Shown here: one piece after another, positions 1 to 6,313 of the stretch
Layout: each line of letters opens with the position of its first letter
Position numbering within the stretch: position 1 is the stretch's first letter
DNA from: an uncultured Anaerolineaceae bacterium
GTDB lineage: Bacteria; Chloroflexota; Anaerolineae; Anaerolineales; Anaerolineaceae
Direction of reading: 5' to 3'
DNA: 6,810 nucleotides
Assembly (NCBI GenBank): GCA_937897615.1
Contig: CALCNO010000055.1
Span: 1-6,810, forward strand
Made by a program: the position numbers and the translations under genes
Notes under the pieces: model-generated
What the model was told of the DNA's origin: nothing
The model's input: the letters and a program-made list of their open reading frames with translations, nothing else
Database searches by the model: none

Positions 1-99
1 TGTCCGTGAGGTCTTTTTAACCTGAGAATGAGTTTTTTTGTTTAGTAGCAATAAAATTGAAAGGGACAACCATCTTACATTTGAAATTCGCCGTATTAG

Positions 100-121
100 T
101 TAAATACAACGTTGTTGTTAA
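100..121. promoter_or_regulatory. Imperfect 22-bp palindrome upstream of the nuclease gene (candidate operator)
   Basis: The two 11-nt halves meet at the centre of a perfect ACAAC/GTTGT core (106-115) and end in TTAA on both sides; 9 of 11 base pairs match, with the mismatches at 104-105 versus 116-117. A direct repeat GTTAAAT (99-105 and 117-123) overlaps the palindrome. It lies about 50 bases before the ATG at 170, where a dimeric regulator could act on the nuclease promoter. No convincing -35/-10 pair can be fixed here: a TTGAAA at 81-86 with TACAAC at 105-110 (18-base spacer) is possible but weak. The regulatory role is inference from symmetry and position only. Confidence 0.35.
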
Positions 122-169
122 ATTAACAGGATCAATCCATTTATAGAAATTTACAGCGAGGGTATCAAA

Positions 170-1156
170 ATGTCATCCGAAATCAAAACATGGCAAATTA
201 TTAATGGAAAATTAGAAGAAATAAAAACCTCCTTGCAAGATGTAGGCAAGAAAGAGAAAGACCATTTAGAGCAGTGGATTAAAACTAATCCCAAAATACT
301 GGGGACAGACATTGCCATAATTGGAGAACAGGTACCAACTAGTTCAGGGCCAGTGGATTTCTTGGGAATAGATAGCAGTGGCAACTCCGTAATCATTGAA
401 TTAAAACGAAATCGATTGCCAAGGGAAGCATTAGTACAAGCCATTGACTATGCCTCAGATATTGCAGAATGGGATCTGGAAAGGTTTAGTAGCACATGTG
501 AAAAATATACAAAACAATCTTTTGAAGACTACTTTCAACAGAATTTCGTTGATATTTCATTAGAAGATTTATCCATAAATCAAGTTCAAAGAGTTTTGCT
601 TGTCGGTTTTGGTATCGAAGAGTCACTTGGAAGAATGATCGAGTGGTTATCTGATAGATATAGTTTAGGAATTAATGCTGTTTTGCTTAATTATGCGCAG
701 ACATTAAAAGGCGATGAAATCTTGTCACGCATGGTAATAATTCCTGAAGAAGTGGAGAAACAAAAAGCGAATAAAAAGAAGTTCATAATTGAAATGTCTA
801 ACGAACCTGGGAATTACGATGATGATATATTGGAAGACAAGTTGCGCGAGTATTTTGCAAAAAACCTCTCTTCATCATCTAGAATCCGAGACATCCTTCT
901 GCCGATTCTATTAGAAAAAGGTACAGTAACCAGAGATCAATTAAAAAAGGAGTTCGTTAAAAAGAAAGCGGCGGAAGATGAGAGTCAAGCAGGTTATTTT
1001 TTATCTTCAATTTCGAACCAACTTGGTCACAAGTGGAAAGACTATTTACGGCAGGTTATACATTATGAATATCCCAATCACCCCTGGGAAAAGGATAATT
1101 TTAAGATCAAAGAACAATATATTGATTTGATCAAAAGAGTTCTCACAAAAACATAG
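170..1156 (+). CDS. PD-(D/E)XK nuclease, DUF91/NucS-like
   Basis: Predicted DNA endonuclease of 328 residues. The N-terminal part (about 25-100) shows the restriction-endonuclease-fold signature: Glu34 in the first helix, Asp63 in GPVDFLGID, Glu77-x-Lys79 in VIIELKR, then Gln90 and Tyr94 in a following helix (QAIDYAS), as in DUF91/NucS and other RecB-like nucleases. The rest (about 110-328) is not a family I recognise; 235-290 (IRDILLPILLEKG, then TVTRDQLKKEF) looks like a winged-helix DNA-binding region. NucS itself carries its catalytic domain at the C-terminus, so this is a different architecture and a mismatch-repair role should not be assumed. The start is supported by GAGGG at 158-162, seven bases before the ATG. 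The gene stands alone, with no methyltransferase or helicase beside it, and is much richer in A+T than the genes after 1362, which suggests transfer. A defence or repair role is possible. The fold is confident; substrate and function are unknown. Confidence 0.85.
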   Translation: MSSEIKTWQIINGKLEEIKTSLQDVGKKEKDHLEQWIKTNPKILGTDIAIIGEQVPTSSGPVDFLGIDSSGNSVIIELKRNRLPREALVQAIDYASDIAEWDLERFSSTCEKYTKQSFEDYFQQNFVDISLEDLSINQVQRVLLVGFGIEESLGRMIEWLSDRYSLGINAVLLNYAQTLKGDEILSRMVIIPEEVEKQKANKKKFIIEMSNEPGNYDDDILEDKLREYFAKNLSSSSRIRDILLPILLEKGTVTRDQLKKEFVKKKAAEDESQAGYFLSSISNQLGHKWKDYLRQVIHYEYPNHPWEKDNFKIKEQYIDLIKRVLTKT

Positions 1157-1199
1157 TCACTTGATAGCTTATAGCTTTTGAAATATTCCATGTAAGAAA

Positions 1200-1279
1200 A
1201 TTCTATTTTGAGGGCATACAAAAGATATTCTTAGCAAAATTGTTTCTGTTTTTCCTTCCTATTGCTATCAAAATAGAAT
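1200..1279. repeat. Inverted repeat pair, 17-nt arms around 46 bases
   Basis: The outer 12 bases of the arms are perfect reverse complements (ATTCTATTTTGA at 1200-1211 and TCAAAATAGAAT at 1268-1279). After a two-base mismatch, three more pairs follow (GCA 1214-1216 with TGC 1263-1265), so 15 of 17 positions pair. The enclosed 46 bases are T-rich and have no coding potential. The element sits in the otherwise empty 205-base gap between the nuclease stop and the next operon, just before the change from AT-rich to GC-rich DNA. It could be a structured 3' end of the nuclease transcript or a small remnant with terminal inverted repeats. No target-site duplication is obvious at the ends. Confidence 0.5.
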
Positions 1280-1300
1280 AGGTAAGTCTTAAAATCATCT

Positions 1301-1333
1301 TTGCACATACCCCGCCACCTTTTAAGTTACAAT
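1301..1333 (+). promoter_or_regulatory. Weak candidate promoter for the 1362-4094 operon
   Basis: TACAAT at 1328-1333 is a good -10 match and lies 28 bases before the ATG at 1362. The only -35-like hexamer nearby, TTGCAC at 1301-1306, is 21 bases away, longer than usual, so this is a tentative call. It falls at the point where GC content rises, consistent with the operon beginning here. Confidence 0.25.
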
Positions 1334-1361
1334 TGGTCAACCATCATCACCCGGAGCCCGC

Positions 1362-2033
1362 ATGCCTTTTAAGATTGTCATCCCTGCCAGTGCCATCCTC
1401 GACCAAGCAGAGGGTATCCTGCGCCTGGATTACCCGCACGGGTGCTCACGCTGCGATAAAGCCCCTGCGGAACATTTTGAAACGCATCGCCTCAAACTAC
1501 GCGCCGGCCTCAAGCACAACCCCCTGCCGGGCAGGCGTTATAAAATGGAACGCAACTACCAGGTGAAGATCAGACTTTGCCAGCGCTGTTATCTGCAAAA
1601 CTACCTGCAGGCGCCGGAGACACTCGCCGGGGATGACACACCGCTTGGCCGGCTCTCGCGCGTCCAGAACTTTTTACGCACTTTGGGCGGCATCACCGCC
1701 GGGTTGGGGCTGCTCCTGCTCACGCCCTTCGTACCCGCCAGCGAGGCCCTCGTCCCACTCAAAGTGCACTGGTGGCTGCCCGCCATCGCCGGGGTTGGCC
1801 TGATCCTGCTGGGGCTACTGAGCCAGGTGCTGGCCAAAAACAAACTCCTGCGCCAGTTGAGCGATGCCGGCCAATTTGAGCGTGAACTGGTGCGCGCCGA
1901 AACGCGCACGCCGCTCTTTGCCGACCCCAGTGATCGCCAACAGATTGCCCTGGAAGTGCAAATGAACAACACCGAATGGGCACGCCAGTGTGCAGCTCAT
2001 TATCATTTCGGTTTCGAAGAGTACAAACAATAA
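1362..2033 (+). CDS. Zinc-ribbon-like membrane protein of unknown function
   Basis: A 223-residue protein I cannot assign to a named family. Two CxxC pairs (Cys28-Cys31 in GCSRC and Cys73-Cys76 in LCQRC) are spaced as in a zinc-ribbon or treble-clef site, with a basic, His- and Arg-rich stretch between them. Two hydrophobic segments follow (about 104-126 and 138-158), joined by a short loop with Pro and Trp residues, then a charged soluble tail of about 65 residues. By the positive-inside rule both the cysteine domain and the tail would be cytoplasmic. The start is supported by GGAG at 1353-1356, five bases before the ATG. It is first in an operon: the next gene starts 22 bases after its stop. 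A role in cell-envelope assembly with the glycosyltransferase downstream is possible, but only context suggests it. Confidence 0.75.
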   Translation: MPFKIVIPASAILDQAEGILRLDYPHGCSRCDKAPAEHFETHRLKLRAGLKHNPLPGRRYKMERNYQVKIRLCQRCYLQNYLQAPETLAGDDTPLGRLSRVQNFLRTLGGITAGLGLLLLTPFVPASEALVPLKVHWWLPAIAGVGLILLGLLSQVLAKNKLLRQLSDAGQFERELVRAETRTPLFADPSDRQQIALEVQMNNTEWARQCAAHYHFGFEEYKQ

Positions 2034-2055
2034 ACCTGTTAGGAGAGAGGTAACG

Positions 2056-2673
2056 ATGAAAGCAATTATCGTCGAGGATGTTGTCAAGGTCACCAGCGAA
2101 CCCAGCTCTGAGGCCATTTCGATCTTTACCGTCAAAAAAGGCGATGTAGTCGAAACCGGCAAGGTCACCCGTAAAAAGAAAGATTCCTGGGTGGAGGTCA
2201 CCCTGCCCGGCGGGCAAAAAGGTTTCATCTCCGGGGCCACACGCATTTTTGTCATGCGCCAGATTGAACTTGCCACCGAAACCAACCTGATGGATAAACC
2301 CGCCGAAGATGCCGCAGTGCTCAAAGCCTGCCCCAAAGGCACAGTCCTCACCGCTGTTGGGGTAGAAAAGAGCGACAGCGCCACCTGGTACCGCGTGGCC
2401 GAAAGCAACGGCGCGGAGGGCTACATCAACAGCCGCGCTAAATACCGCATTTATCAGGAGCCCACCGTTGGCGGGGGCACCCGCCTGATGATCACCGGGG
2501 CTATCTTTACTTTTTTGGGCATAGCATTCCTCGTAAGTTCGCTCAGCCAGGGTAATAACACCAGTTCCATGTTCCTCACCGTAGGATTGATTGTCCTGGG
2601 GGGCGTCCAACTTGTACAGGGGTACATGCAGTGGCGTAAGGCAAAGAAAAAAGGCCAAAAACAGGCAGAGTAA
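2056..2673 (+). CDS. Membrane protein with two bacterial SH3-like domains
   Basis: A 205-residue protein. I chose the ATG at 2056 because AGGAGAGAGG (2041-2050) is a strong ribosome-binding site just before it; an upstream in-frame ATG at 1990 would overlap the previous gene and lacks such a site. Residues about 3-66 and 70-132 are two SH3b-like repeats: each has a 'VKKGD' or 'CPKGT' turn, then a W-V/W-Y-x-V strand (Trp45, Trp111) and a closing G-F/Y-I strand (GFIS, GYIN). Two membrane segments follow (about 143-163 and 171-191), ending in a Lys/Arg-rich tail. There is no signal peptide, and the basic tail predicts that both ends, including the SH3 domains, face the cytoplasm, which is unusual because SH3b domains usually bind cell-wall material outside. 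The stop codon touches the next start (TAAATG), so translation of the two is probably coupled. The specific function is unknown. Confidence 0.85.
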   Translation: MKAIIVEDVVKVTSEPSSEAISIFTVKKGDVVETGKVTRKKKDSWVEVTLPGGQKGFISGATRIFVMRQIELATETNLMDKPAEDAAVLKACPKGTVLTAVGVEKSDSATWYRVAESNGAEGYINSRAKYRIYQEPTVGGGTRLMITGAIFTFLGIAFLVSSLSQGNNTSSMFLTVGLIVLGGVQLVQGYMQWRKAKKKGQKQAE

Positions 2674-3030
2674 ATGTTCAAAGCCATCAACTTTGGCAGC
2701 ACACGGTACAAGGTGTTAATGCTGGCGATACTCTTGGTTTCGCTTGCATTGCGCCTGGGACTTGTAGCCTATAACCGCGAAGCCAACGATGCTCACTACA
2801 TCGTGATCACGCAGATCATGCAAAATGGCAAATTGCCGGAAAAAGACGATTGTTGGGAGTGTTTTCAGCCAAAGTTTTTCCACTATACCACTGCAAAGGT
2901 ACTGTTGCATTTAGGCCTCTCTGCTGAAAACCCCAACAAAGTTGTTGACCTGGGGTCGGAACTCATCAACTTTGCGGTAGGGGCACTTACCCTGCTGATC
3001 ATTGCGTTTATCATCACCGTGCGCCGGTGA
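2674..3030 (+). CDS. GT-C glycosyltransferase (family 39-like), N-terminal piece
   Basis: These 118 residues look like the start of a polytopic dolichyl/polyprenyl-phosphate-sugar glycosyltransferase. A first membrane helix (about 13-33) is followed by a loop with acidic residues (Glu36 and Asp39 in NREANDAHY), where GT-C enzymes carry catalytic acids. A conserved-looking segment with Cys60-x-x-Cys63 follows (DDCWECFQPKFFHY), and then another helix (about 96-116). The frame ends at TGA 3028-3030, far short of the 450 or more residues of the family. The following gene, in the frame one base back, supplies the missing part with no gap or duplication, so this is best read as one gene broken by a one-base loss (or two-base gain) near 3020-3030. 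The alternative is two coupled half-genes: the downstream GTG overlaps this stop as GTGA. The ATG directly abuts the stop of the SH3 gene. Confidence 0.7.
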   Translation: MFKAINFGSTRYKVLMLAILLVSLALRLGLVAYNREANDAHYIVITQIMQNGKLPEKDDCWECFQPKFFHYTTAKVLLHLGLSAENPNKVVDLGSELINFAVGALTLLIIAFIITVRR

Positions 3031-4094
3031 AGAGTGAATGGCTAAAACTGGCCGCTTTTGGCCTGGTGGCATTCAACCCCGACCTGCTTGGGATCAACTC
3101 GCAGGGCACCAACGACACTTTTGCCATTTCCCTCGGTACGCTTGCGCTTGTCTTTGCAGTTGAGTTTCTTGAAAGGCCGCGCCTGCTCAGTTTTCTGGCA
3201 ACACTGCTCTTTACGGTCATCGGTATATCAACTAAAACCAATTTATGGGTGATGGCTGTTGCCATTACCCTGGCGTTAGTACTTAAAGGGTGGGCAGCAA
3301 AGAAAGCAAGAATTCGCCACGCCGCAATTGGCCTGTCGTTCCTTGTCCTCACACTCGTGATCTCGATCATCAACCCTCTCAACCAGTACATCAGCAATAC
3401 CCAAAAGTACGGCTCGCCTATGGTGCTCAATGTTAAGACAGAACCCTTCCCGCACTTATGGCAGAATACGGAAGTTGTCCGTCCCGGTATTCGTTCAATC
3501 ATGGACGGGGATTTTACTTTTCGATTCTCCGATTTATTGAAGAACCCTCTGGATGGGAATACTGAGGCTTATCATCTAAACCGCACATCCTTTTGGTCTC
3601 AACTTTACGGACGTGCCCATTCAATCCATTTTCCCAACTGGCCCGGTACCTGGCAAACCAAAGACGAAGAGGGGTTTAACCTGACAAGAGCGCTCTTTAT
3701 CTTTGCTTTGCCTGCTTCACTTCTGCTGGCCTTTGGAGCCATTTTGCAGCTAATCCGTCTGGTCAAGACTGTGGTCCGCAGGGACGTTGCTGCACTCAGC
3801 GCAGATGCCAACGGCCTGATGACTATTGCCTTTTACGGGTATCTGTTGTTCTTGGTTCTCTTCACACTGGTTTATCGGGACTTTTCCGTGATCAAGAATA
3901 TCTACATTTTCCCGGCCGTCCTTAGCTTCCCACTGTTGTTCATGCAGGGTGTAGAGTTTGTAAAGCAACATCTGGCACGCCATCTCAACTGGCTGCGCTG
4001 GGTTTCATTGGGGTGGACAGTTGTCCTCTTTGGCCTTTATATTGCAGATGTGGTCAGCATGATCCTGCTGGTTCGCTCTCATACCCTTGCGTAA
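3027..4094 (+). CDS. GT-C glycosyltransferase (family 39-like), C-terminal piece
   Basis: A 355-residue multi-spanning membrane protein that continues the preceding piece in the -1 frame. It opens with FNPDLLGINSQGTNDTF (about 17-33), the region after the second helix in GT-C enzymes where an Asn-Pro and a GTNDT-type motif recur. About eight further hydrophobic helices follow (roughly 34-50, 54-70, 73-89, 98-118, 221-247, 265-287, 293-313, 323-350). The long hydrophilic stretch from about 119 to 215 would be the extracytoplasmic loop, containing conserved-looking Trp, Asn and Pro (FPNWPGTW). Such enzymes transfer a sugar from a lipid-phosphate donor to a protein or lipid outside the membrane; donor and acceptor cannot be told here. 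The GTG start at 3027 has no clear ribosome-binding site of its own, which supports frameshift or coupling over an independent gene. Stitched together, the two pieces give about 473 residues, a normal family length. Confidence 0.75.
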   Translation: MKSEWLKLAAFGLVAFNPDLLGINSQGTNDTFAISLGTLALVFAVEFLERPRLLSFLATLLFTVIGISTKTNLWVMAVAITLALVLKGWAAKKARIRHAAIGLSFLVLTLVISIINPLNQYISNTQKYGSPMVLNVKTEPFPHLWQNTEVVRPGIRSIMDGDFTFRFSDLLKNPLDGNTEAYHLNRTSFWSQLYGRAHSIHFPNWPGTWQTKDEEGFNLTRALFIFALPASLLLAFGAILQLIRLVKTVVRRDVAALSADANGLMTIAFYGYLLFLVLFTLVYRDFSVIKNIYIFPAVLSFPLLFMQGVEFVKQHLARHLNWLRWVSLGWTVVLFGLYIADVVSMILLVRSHTLA

Positions 4095-4122
4095 GTGCGT
4101 AGAAATCTCCATTCTTAACAAA

Positions 4123-4150
4123 ATCGAGCAGGTGTTTCCACCTGCTCGAT
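4123..4150. terminator. Bidirectional hairpin terminator between convergent operons
   Basis: A perfect 12-bp stem (ATCGAGCAGGTG at 4123-4134 with CACCTGCTCGAT at 4139-4150) closes a four-base loop. Read on the minus strand, the loop is GAAA, a stable GNRA tetraloop, and the stem is followed by TTTGTTAAG, a fair U-tract. On the plus strand the stem is followed by CGTTTAT, a weaker tract. It lies 28 bases past the glycosyltransferase stop and 21 bases past the DsrE2-like stop, so it probably ends both transcripts, more efficiently the minus-strand one. Confidence 0.85.
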
Positions 4151-4171
4151 CGTTTATCAGCCCACTAAAAA

Positions 4172-4672
4172 CTAGATGAAGATAATCTGGGCGCCGTCGG
4201 TCATATCCATGAAGTCGCCGGCGGTGACGATATCTTTCACGCACGGCAAGAAGTCTTCCTTCTTCAGTTTGAACATATCCACCGACATCTTGCAGGCGTA
4301 CATGTTGGCACCAGCGTCAGAGAGCATTTCCAGGTACTCGCGCACGGAAGGAACTTCAAGTTTCTTCATCTTGGATTTCATCAGCGCGCTGGCAAATGCG
4401 GTCATGCCGGGGATGATGCCCATGATCTGCGGAATGCCAACATAGCCCGGCACACCCATCATGTTCATTTTCATGCTGCTATTGGCAAGGGGGGGAATCT
4501 CAAGATGGTCAACGCGGGCTTTGTTGATCATGTCCATTCCCCAGAAGGTGAAGAAGATGGTCACATCAATACCGTTGCCGAGTGCCGCCCATCCCATGAT
4601 CAGGGCCGGGTACACCATATCCAGGTTACCCTTAGAGCAAATAAATGCAATCTTGCGAGGTTGATCAGCCAT
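4172..4672 (-). CDS. DsrE2-like sulfurtransferase (DsrE/DsrF/DrsH-like family)
   Basis: A 166-residue protein of the DsrE/F/H superfamily, DsrE2-type. Relatives carry sulfane sulfur as a cysteine persulfide and hand it to TusA- or TusE-like partners in the cytoplasm. The N-terminus shows the characteristic CSKGNLDMVYPALI strand and helix with Cys12. The second conserved cysteine is Cys127 in YACKMSVDMF, the persulfide site expected for the family. Cys144 is a further cysteine. Between them lies a Met- and Gly-rich hydrophobic insert (about 67-102, with GVPGYVGIPQIMGIIPGM) that could associate with the membrane, as noted for some DsrE2 proteins. The start is supported by AAAGGAC (complement of 4679-4685). 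It is the last gene of the minus operon, 53 bases after the TusE-like gene. Family assignment is firm; the partner and direction of sulfur flow are inferred. Confidence 0.88.
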   Translation of the reverse strand: MADQPRKIAFICSKGNLDMVYPALIMGWAALGNGIDVTIFFTFWGMDMINKARVDHLEIPPLANSSMKMNMMGVPGYVGIPQIMGIIPGMTAFASALMKSKMKKLEVPSVREYLEMLSDAGANMYACKMSVDMFKLKKEDFLPCVKDIVTAGDFMDMTDGAQIIFI

Positions 4673-4725
4673 TTTTATGTCCTTTTTGAATTTTCTCCAG
4701 GCTCACACCCGGGATCGAATGAGTT

Positions 4726-5043
4726 TTAGACACAACCTTCCGGTTTGCCGAGGCCGGAGATCTTGGCCACTTTCTTGGCGGGGCCTTTGGGGAACAAGGC
4801 AAACAAATCCTTGGTGCTAACATTGGCACCGGTAGTGATGGCACGCAGGGTGGGTGCCTTACCGCTTGCCAGGCCGGTGGCGCGGCAGAACTCAATGACT
4901 GCCCAATGGGCGGGGGTCAGTTCAGCAATGCCTTCTTCTTTGGCCAGTGCAATTGCAATTTCTTTGGTCCATTCGGCCGGGTTGGTCATAAAGCCTTCAT
5001 CGTTTACTTGGATTTCTTTTCCTGCAATTTTCTTGACTGCCAT
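4726..5043 (-). CDS. tusE: TusE/DsrC-family sulfur carrier with a single C-terminal cysteine
   Basis: A 105-residue protein, the same length as DsrC proteins. It shows the family's opening (KEIQVNDEGFM), the WTKEIAIALAKEEGI and LTPAHWAVIEF helices, and the flexible C-terminal arm ending GLGKPEGCV. The penultimate Cys104 is the sulfur-carrying residue. DsrC proteins that work with dissimilatory sulfite reductase have a second cysteine eleven residues earlier; here that position is Ala93 (KKVAKISGL). It therefore belongs with the TusE-type, single-cysteine carriers and should not form the intramolecular DsrC disulfide or trisulfide. Cys53 (EFCRATG) lies outside the arm. The start has an ideal AGGAGG (complement of 5052-5057) eight bases upstream. 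It follows the SQR-like gene by 34 bases and probably accepts sulfur generated by it or by the DsrE2-like protein. The symbol is by similarity; tRNA thiolation specifically is not implied. Confidence 0.88.
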   Translation of the reverse strand: MAVKKIAGKEIQVNDEGFMTNPAEWTKEIAIALAKEEGIAELTPAHWAVIEFCRATGLASGKAPTLRAITTGANVSTKDLFALFPKGPAKKVAKISGLGKPEGCV

Positions 5044-5077
5044 ATCAAATGCCTCCTGTGCAATTTTTGTGGAGCAA

Positions 5078-6313
5078 TTATTTCTTCACTTTGCCTGCCA
5101 TGCTGAACTTGCTGGGCAATGGAACAGGAATGCCGTTCAGCATCAGGTCATAATACATAAACCGAAATCCCAATTTTCCCCAATGATTGAACACGGTTTC
5201 TTTGAGCAGAGAAAGCGGCCCCACCACCGGGAAGGGATAGGTACCGTAAATTGGCTCCTGCTCGTAAGAGAAGTCAATCATCACAGCCTTATTGTAGCCA
5301 CTTTCGATGAAGCACAACGAATGCCCGTCGAATTTGTGGGTCATTTCCTTGCCGGCCATGTGCTCCAGAATGTTCCCCACCGCCACTTCCATCTGGAAGT
5401 GAATCACGGAACCGGCCTTTGAAGCCGGAATATTGGCCGCATCACCCAGTACCCACACATTCTGCCAGTTATCAGACTGCAGGGTGTATTTGTTGGTGGG
5501 CACAAAATTGAGGTTATCGCCCATGCCAGATTTTTTGATCACGGGTGCGCCCATATTGGTAGGAATGGTCACCAGCAGGTCGTACGGCAATTCGCGTTCA
5601 TCAAAGGAGATGAGCTTGTTACTGGAAGAATCTACGGAACCGGCGTAGAAATCGGTTTCCATGTTGATACCACGTTGTTCCAACAGTGTGCCAAGCGCTT
5701 TGGCCGATGTCGGCTTGGTGAATGCCTCAGAAAGTGGAGTGGCATAAACCAGTTCGACCTTTTTGCGGTTGCCGCGCCTGGTAAAATACCAGTCTGCCAA
5801 CAACAGGAACTCCAGCGGGGCCACCGGGCATTTGATGGGATTCTCTACCACATTCACCACCAGGCGTCCGCCTTCCCACTTTTTCATAAACTCACCTAGG
5901 GCTGTGGCACCATCGGCTGTGTAGAAATCAAAGATGTTCTTGCGCCAACCGCCGTTTTTCAACCCCTCGGTTTCCTCGGGATGAATATCAGCACCGGTGG
6001 CAATCACCAGATAATCGTATTGGATCACCTTTTTGTCTTTTGCCAGCGTTACGCGGTTGTGCTCCGGTTCGATCAGTTCGATATCGGAGATGACGAACTC
6101 TACGTTGCGCGGGATGAATTTGTGCTTGGGTTTGACCACGTCACCGGGCTTGTAAACCCCAAACGGCAAGAAGAGGTAGCCAGGCTGATACCAGTGATTA
6201 TCATCCTTATCCACAAGCACCACTTTCCACTCATTGGCGTCCAGCTTGTGGGACATCTCGCGTGCCATCAAGGTTCCAGCCGTGCCTGCCCCCAGAATCA
6301 AAAACGTCTTCAT
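5078..6313 (-). CDS. Sulfide:quinone oxidoreductase-like FAD flavoprotein
   Basis: A 411-residue FAD-dependent oxidoreductase of the SQR/flavocytochrome c sulfide dehydrogenase group. The N-terminal dinucleotide fold has GAGTAG at 8-13 and an acidic strand end at Asp35. YLVIATGAD (101-109) is the ATG motif, and VWVLGDAANIPASKAGS (286-302) is the second FAD motif typical of SQR. Cys162 (NPIKCPVAP) and Cys334 (SLCFIESGY) match the two redox-active cysteines that hold the sulfur intermediate. The third cysteine of classical SQR, near 120-130, is absent, as in some other SQR types. The C-terminal part (about 360-405) is amphipathic (LSLLKETVFNHWGKLGFRFMYY) and suits membrane attachment for quinone access. 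It would oxidise sulfide to sulfane sulfur or polysulfide and pass electrons to quinone. The ATG at 6313 overlaps the repressor stop (ATGA), with GGAGG (complement of 6323-6327) inside the repressor gene. Substrate is inferred from motifs and neighbours. Confidence 0.88.
   Translation of the reverse strand: MKTFLILGAGTAGTLMAREMSHKLDANEWKVVLVDKDDNHWYQPGYLFLPFGVYKPGDVVKPKHKFIPRNVEFVISDIELIEPEHNRVTLAKDKKVIQYDYLVIATGADIHPEETEGLKNGGWRKNIFDFYTADGATALGEFMKKWEGGRLVVNVVENPIKCPVAPLEFLLLADWYFTRRGNRKKVELVYATPLSEAFTKPTSAKALGTLLEQRGINMETDFYAGSVDSSSNKLISFDERELPYDLLVTIPTNMGAPVIKKSGMGDNLNFVPTNKYTLQSDNWQNVWVLGDAANIPASKAGSVIHFQMEVAVGNILEHMAGKEMTHKFDGHSLCFIESGYNKAVMIDFSYEQEPIYGTYPFPVVGPLSLLKETVFNHWGKLGFRFMYYDLMLNGIPVPLPSKFSMAGKVKK

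Noticed and set aside
1..50. Possible terminator of an upstream gene (T-rich runs at 14-18 and 33-39)
   Set aside because: No stem of useful length precedes either T run, and no coding frame ends here.
1157..1180. Hairpin terminator just after the nuclease stop (TAGCTTATAGCTTTT)
   Set aside because: The stem is only four base pairs with a three-base loop, too weak to call.
1990..2055. Upstream in-frame ATG for the SH3-domain protein
   Set aside because: It would lie inside the preceding gene, adds a segment with no SH3 similarity, and the strong AGGAGAGAGG site fits the ATG at 2056.
1759..2658. Long 299-codon open frame on the minus strand opposite the first two operon genes
   Set aside because: It lies antisense to two well-supported genes with ribosome-binding sites, shows no recognisable domain, and its composition (many Gly, Ala, Phe, His) is typical of a reverse-frame shadow in GC-rich coding DNA.
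3015..3035. Programmed -1 frameshift in the glycosyltransferase
   Set aside because: The junction GCGCCGGTGAAG has no slippery X-XXY-YYZ heptamer and no evident downstream stem; a mutation, assembly error or coupled restart is more likely, so it is reported only as a split gene.
4745..5422. 225-codon plus-strand frame over the TusE-like and SQR-like genes
   Set aside because: It is antisense to two genes with clear family motifs and has no domain, start signal or consistent neighbour.
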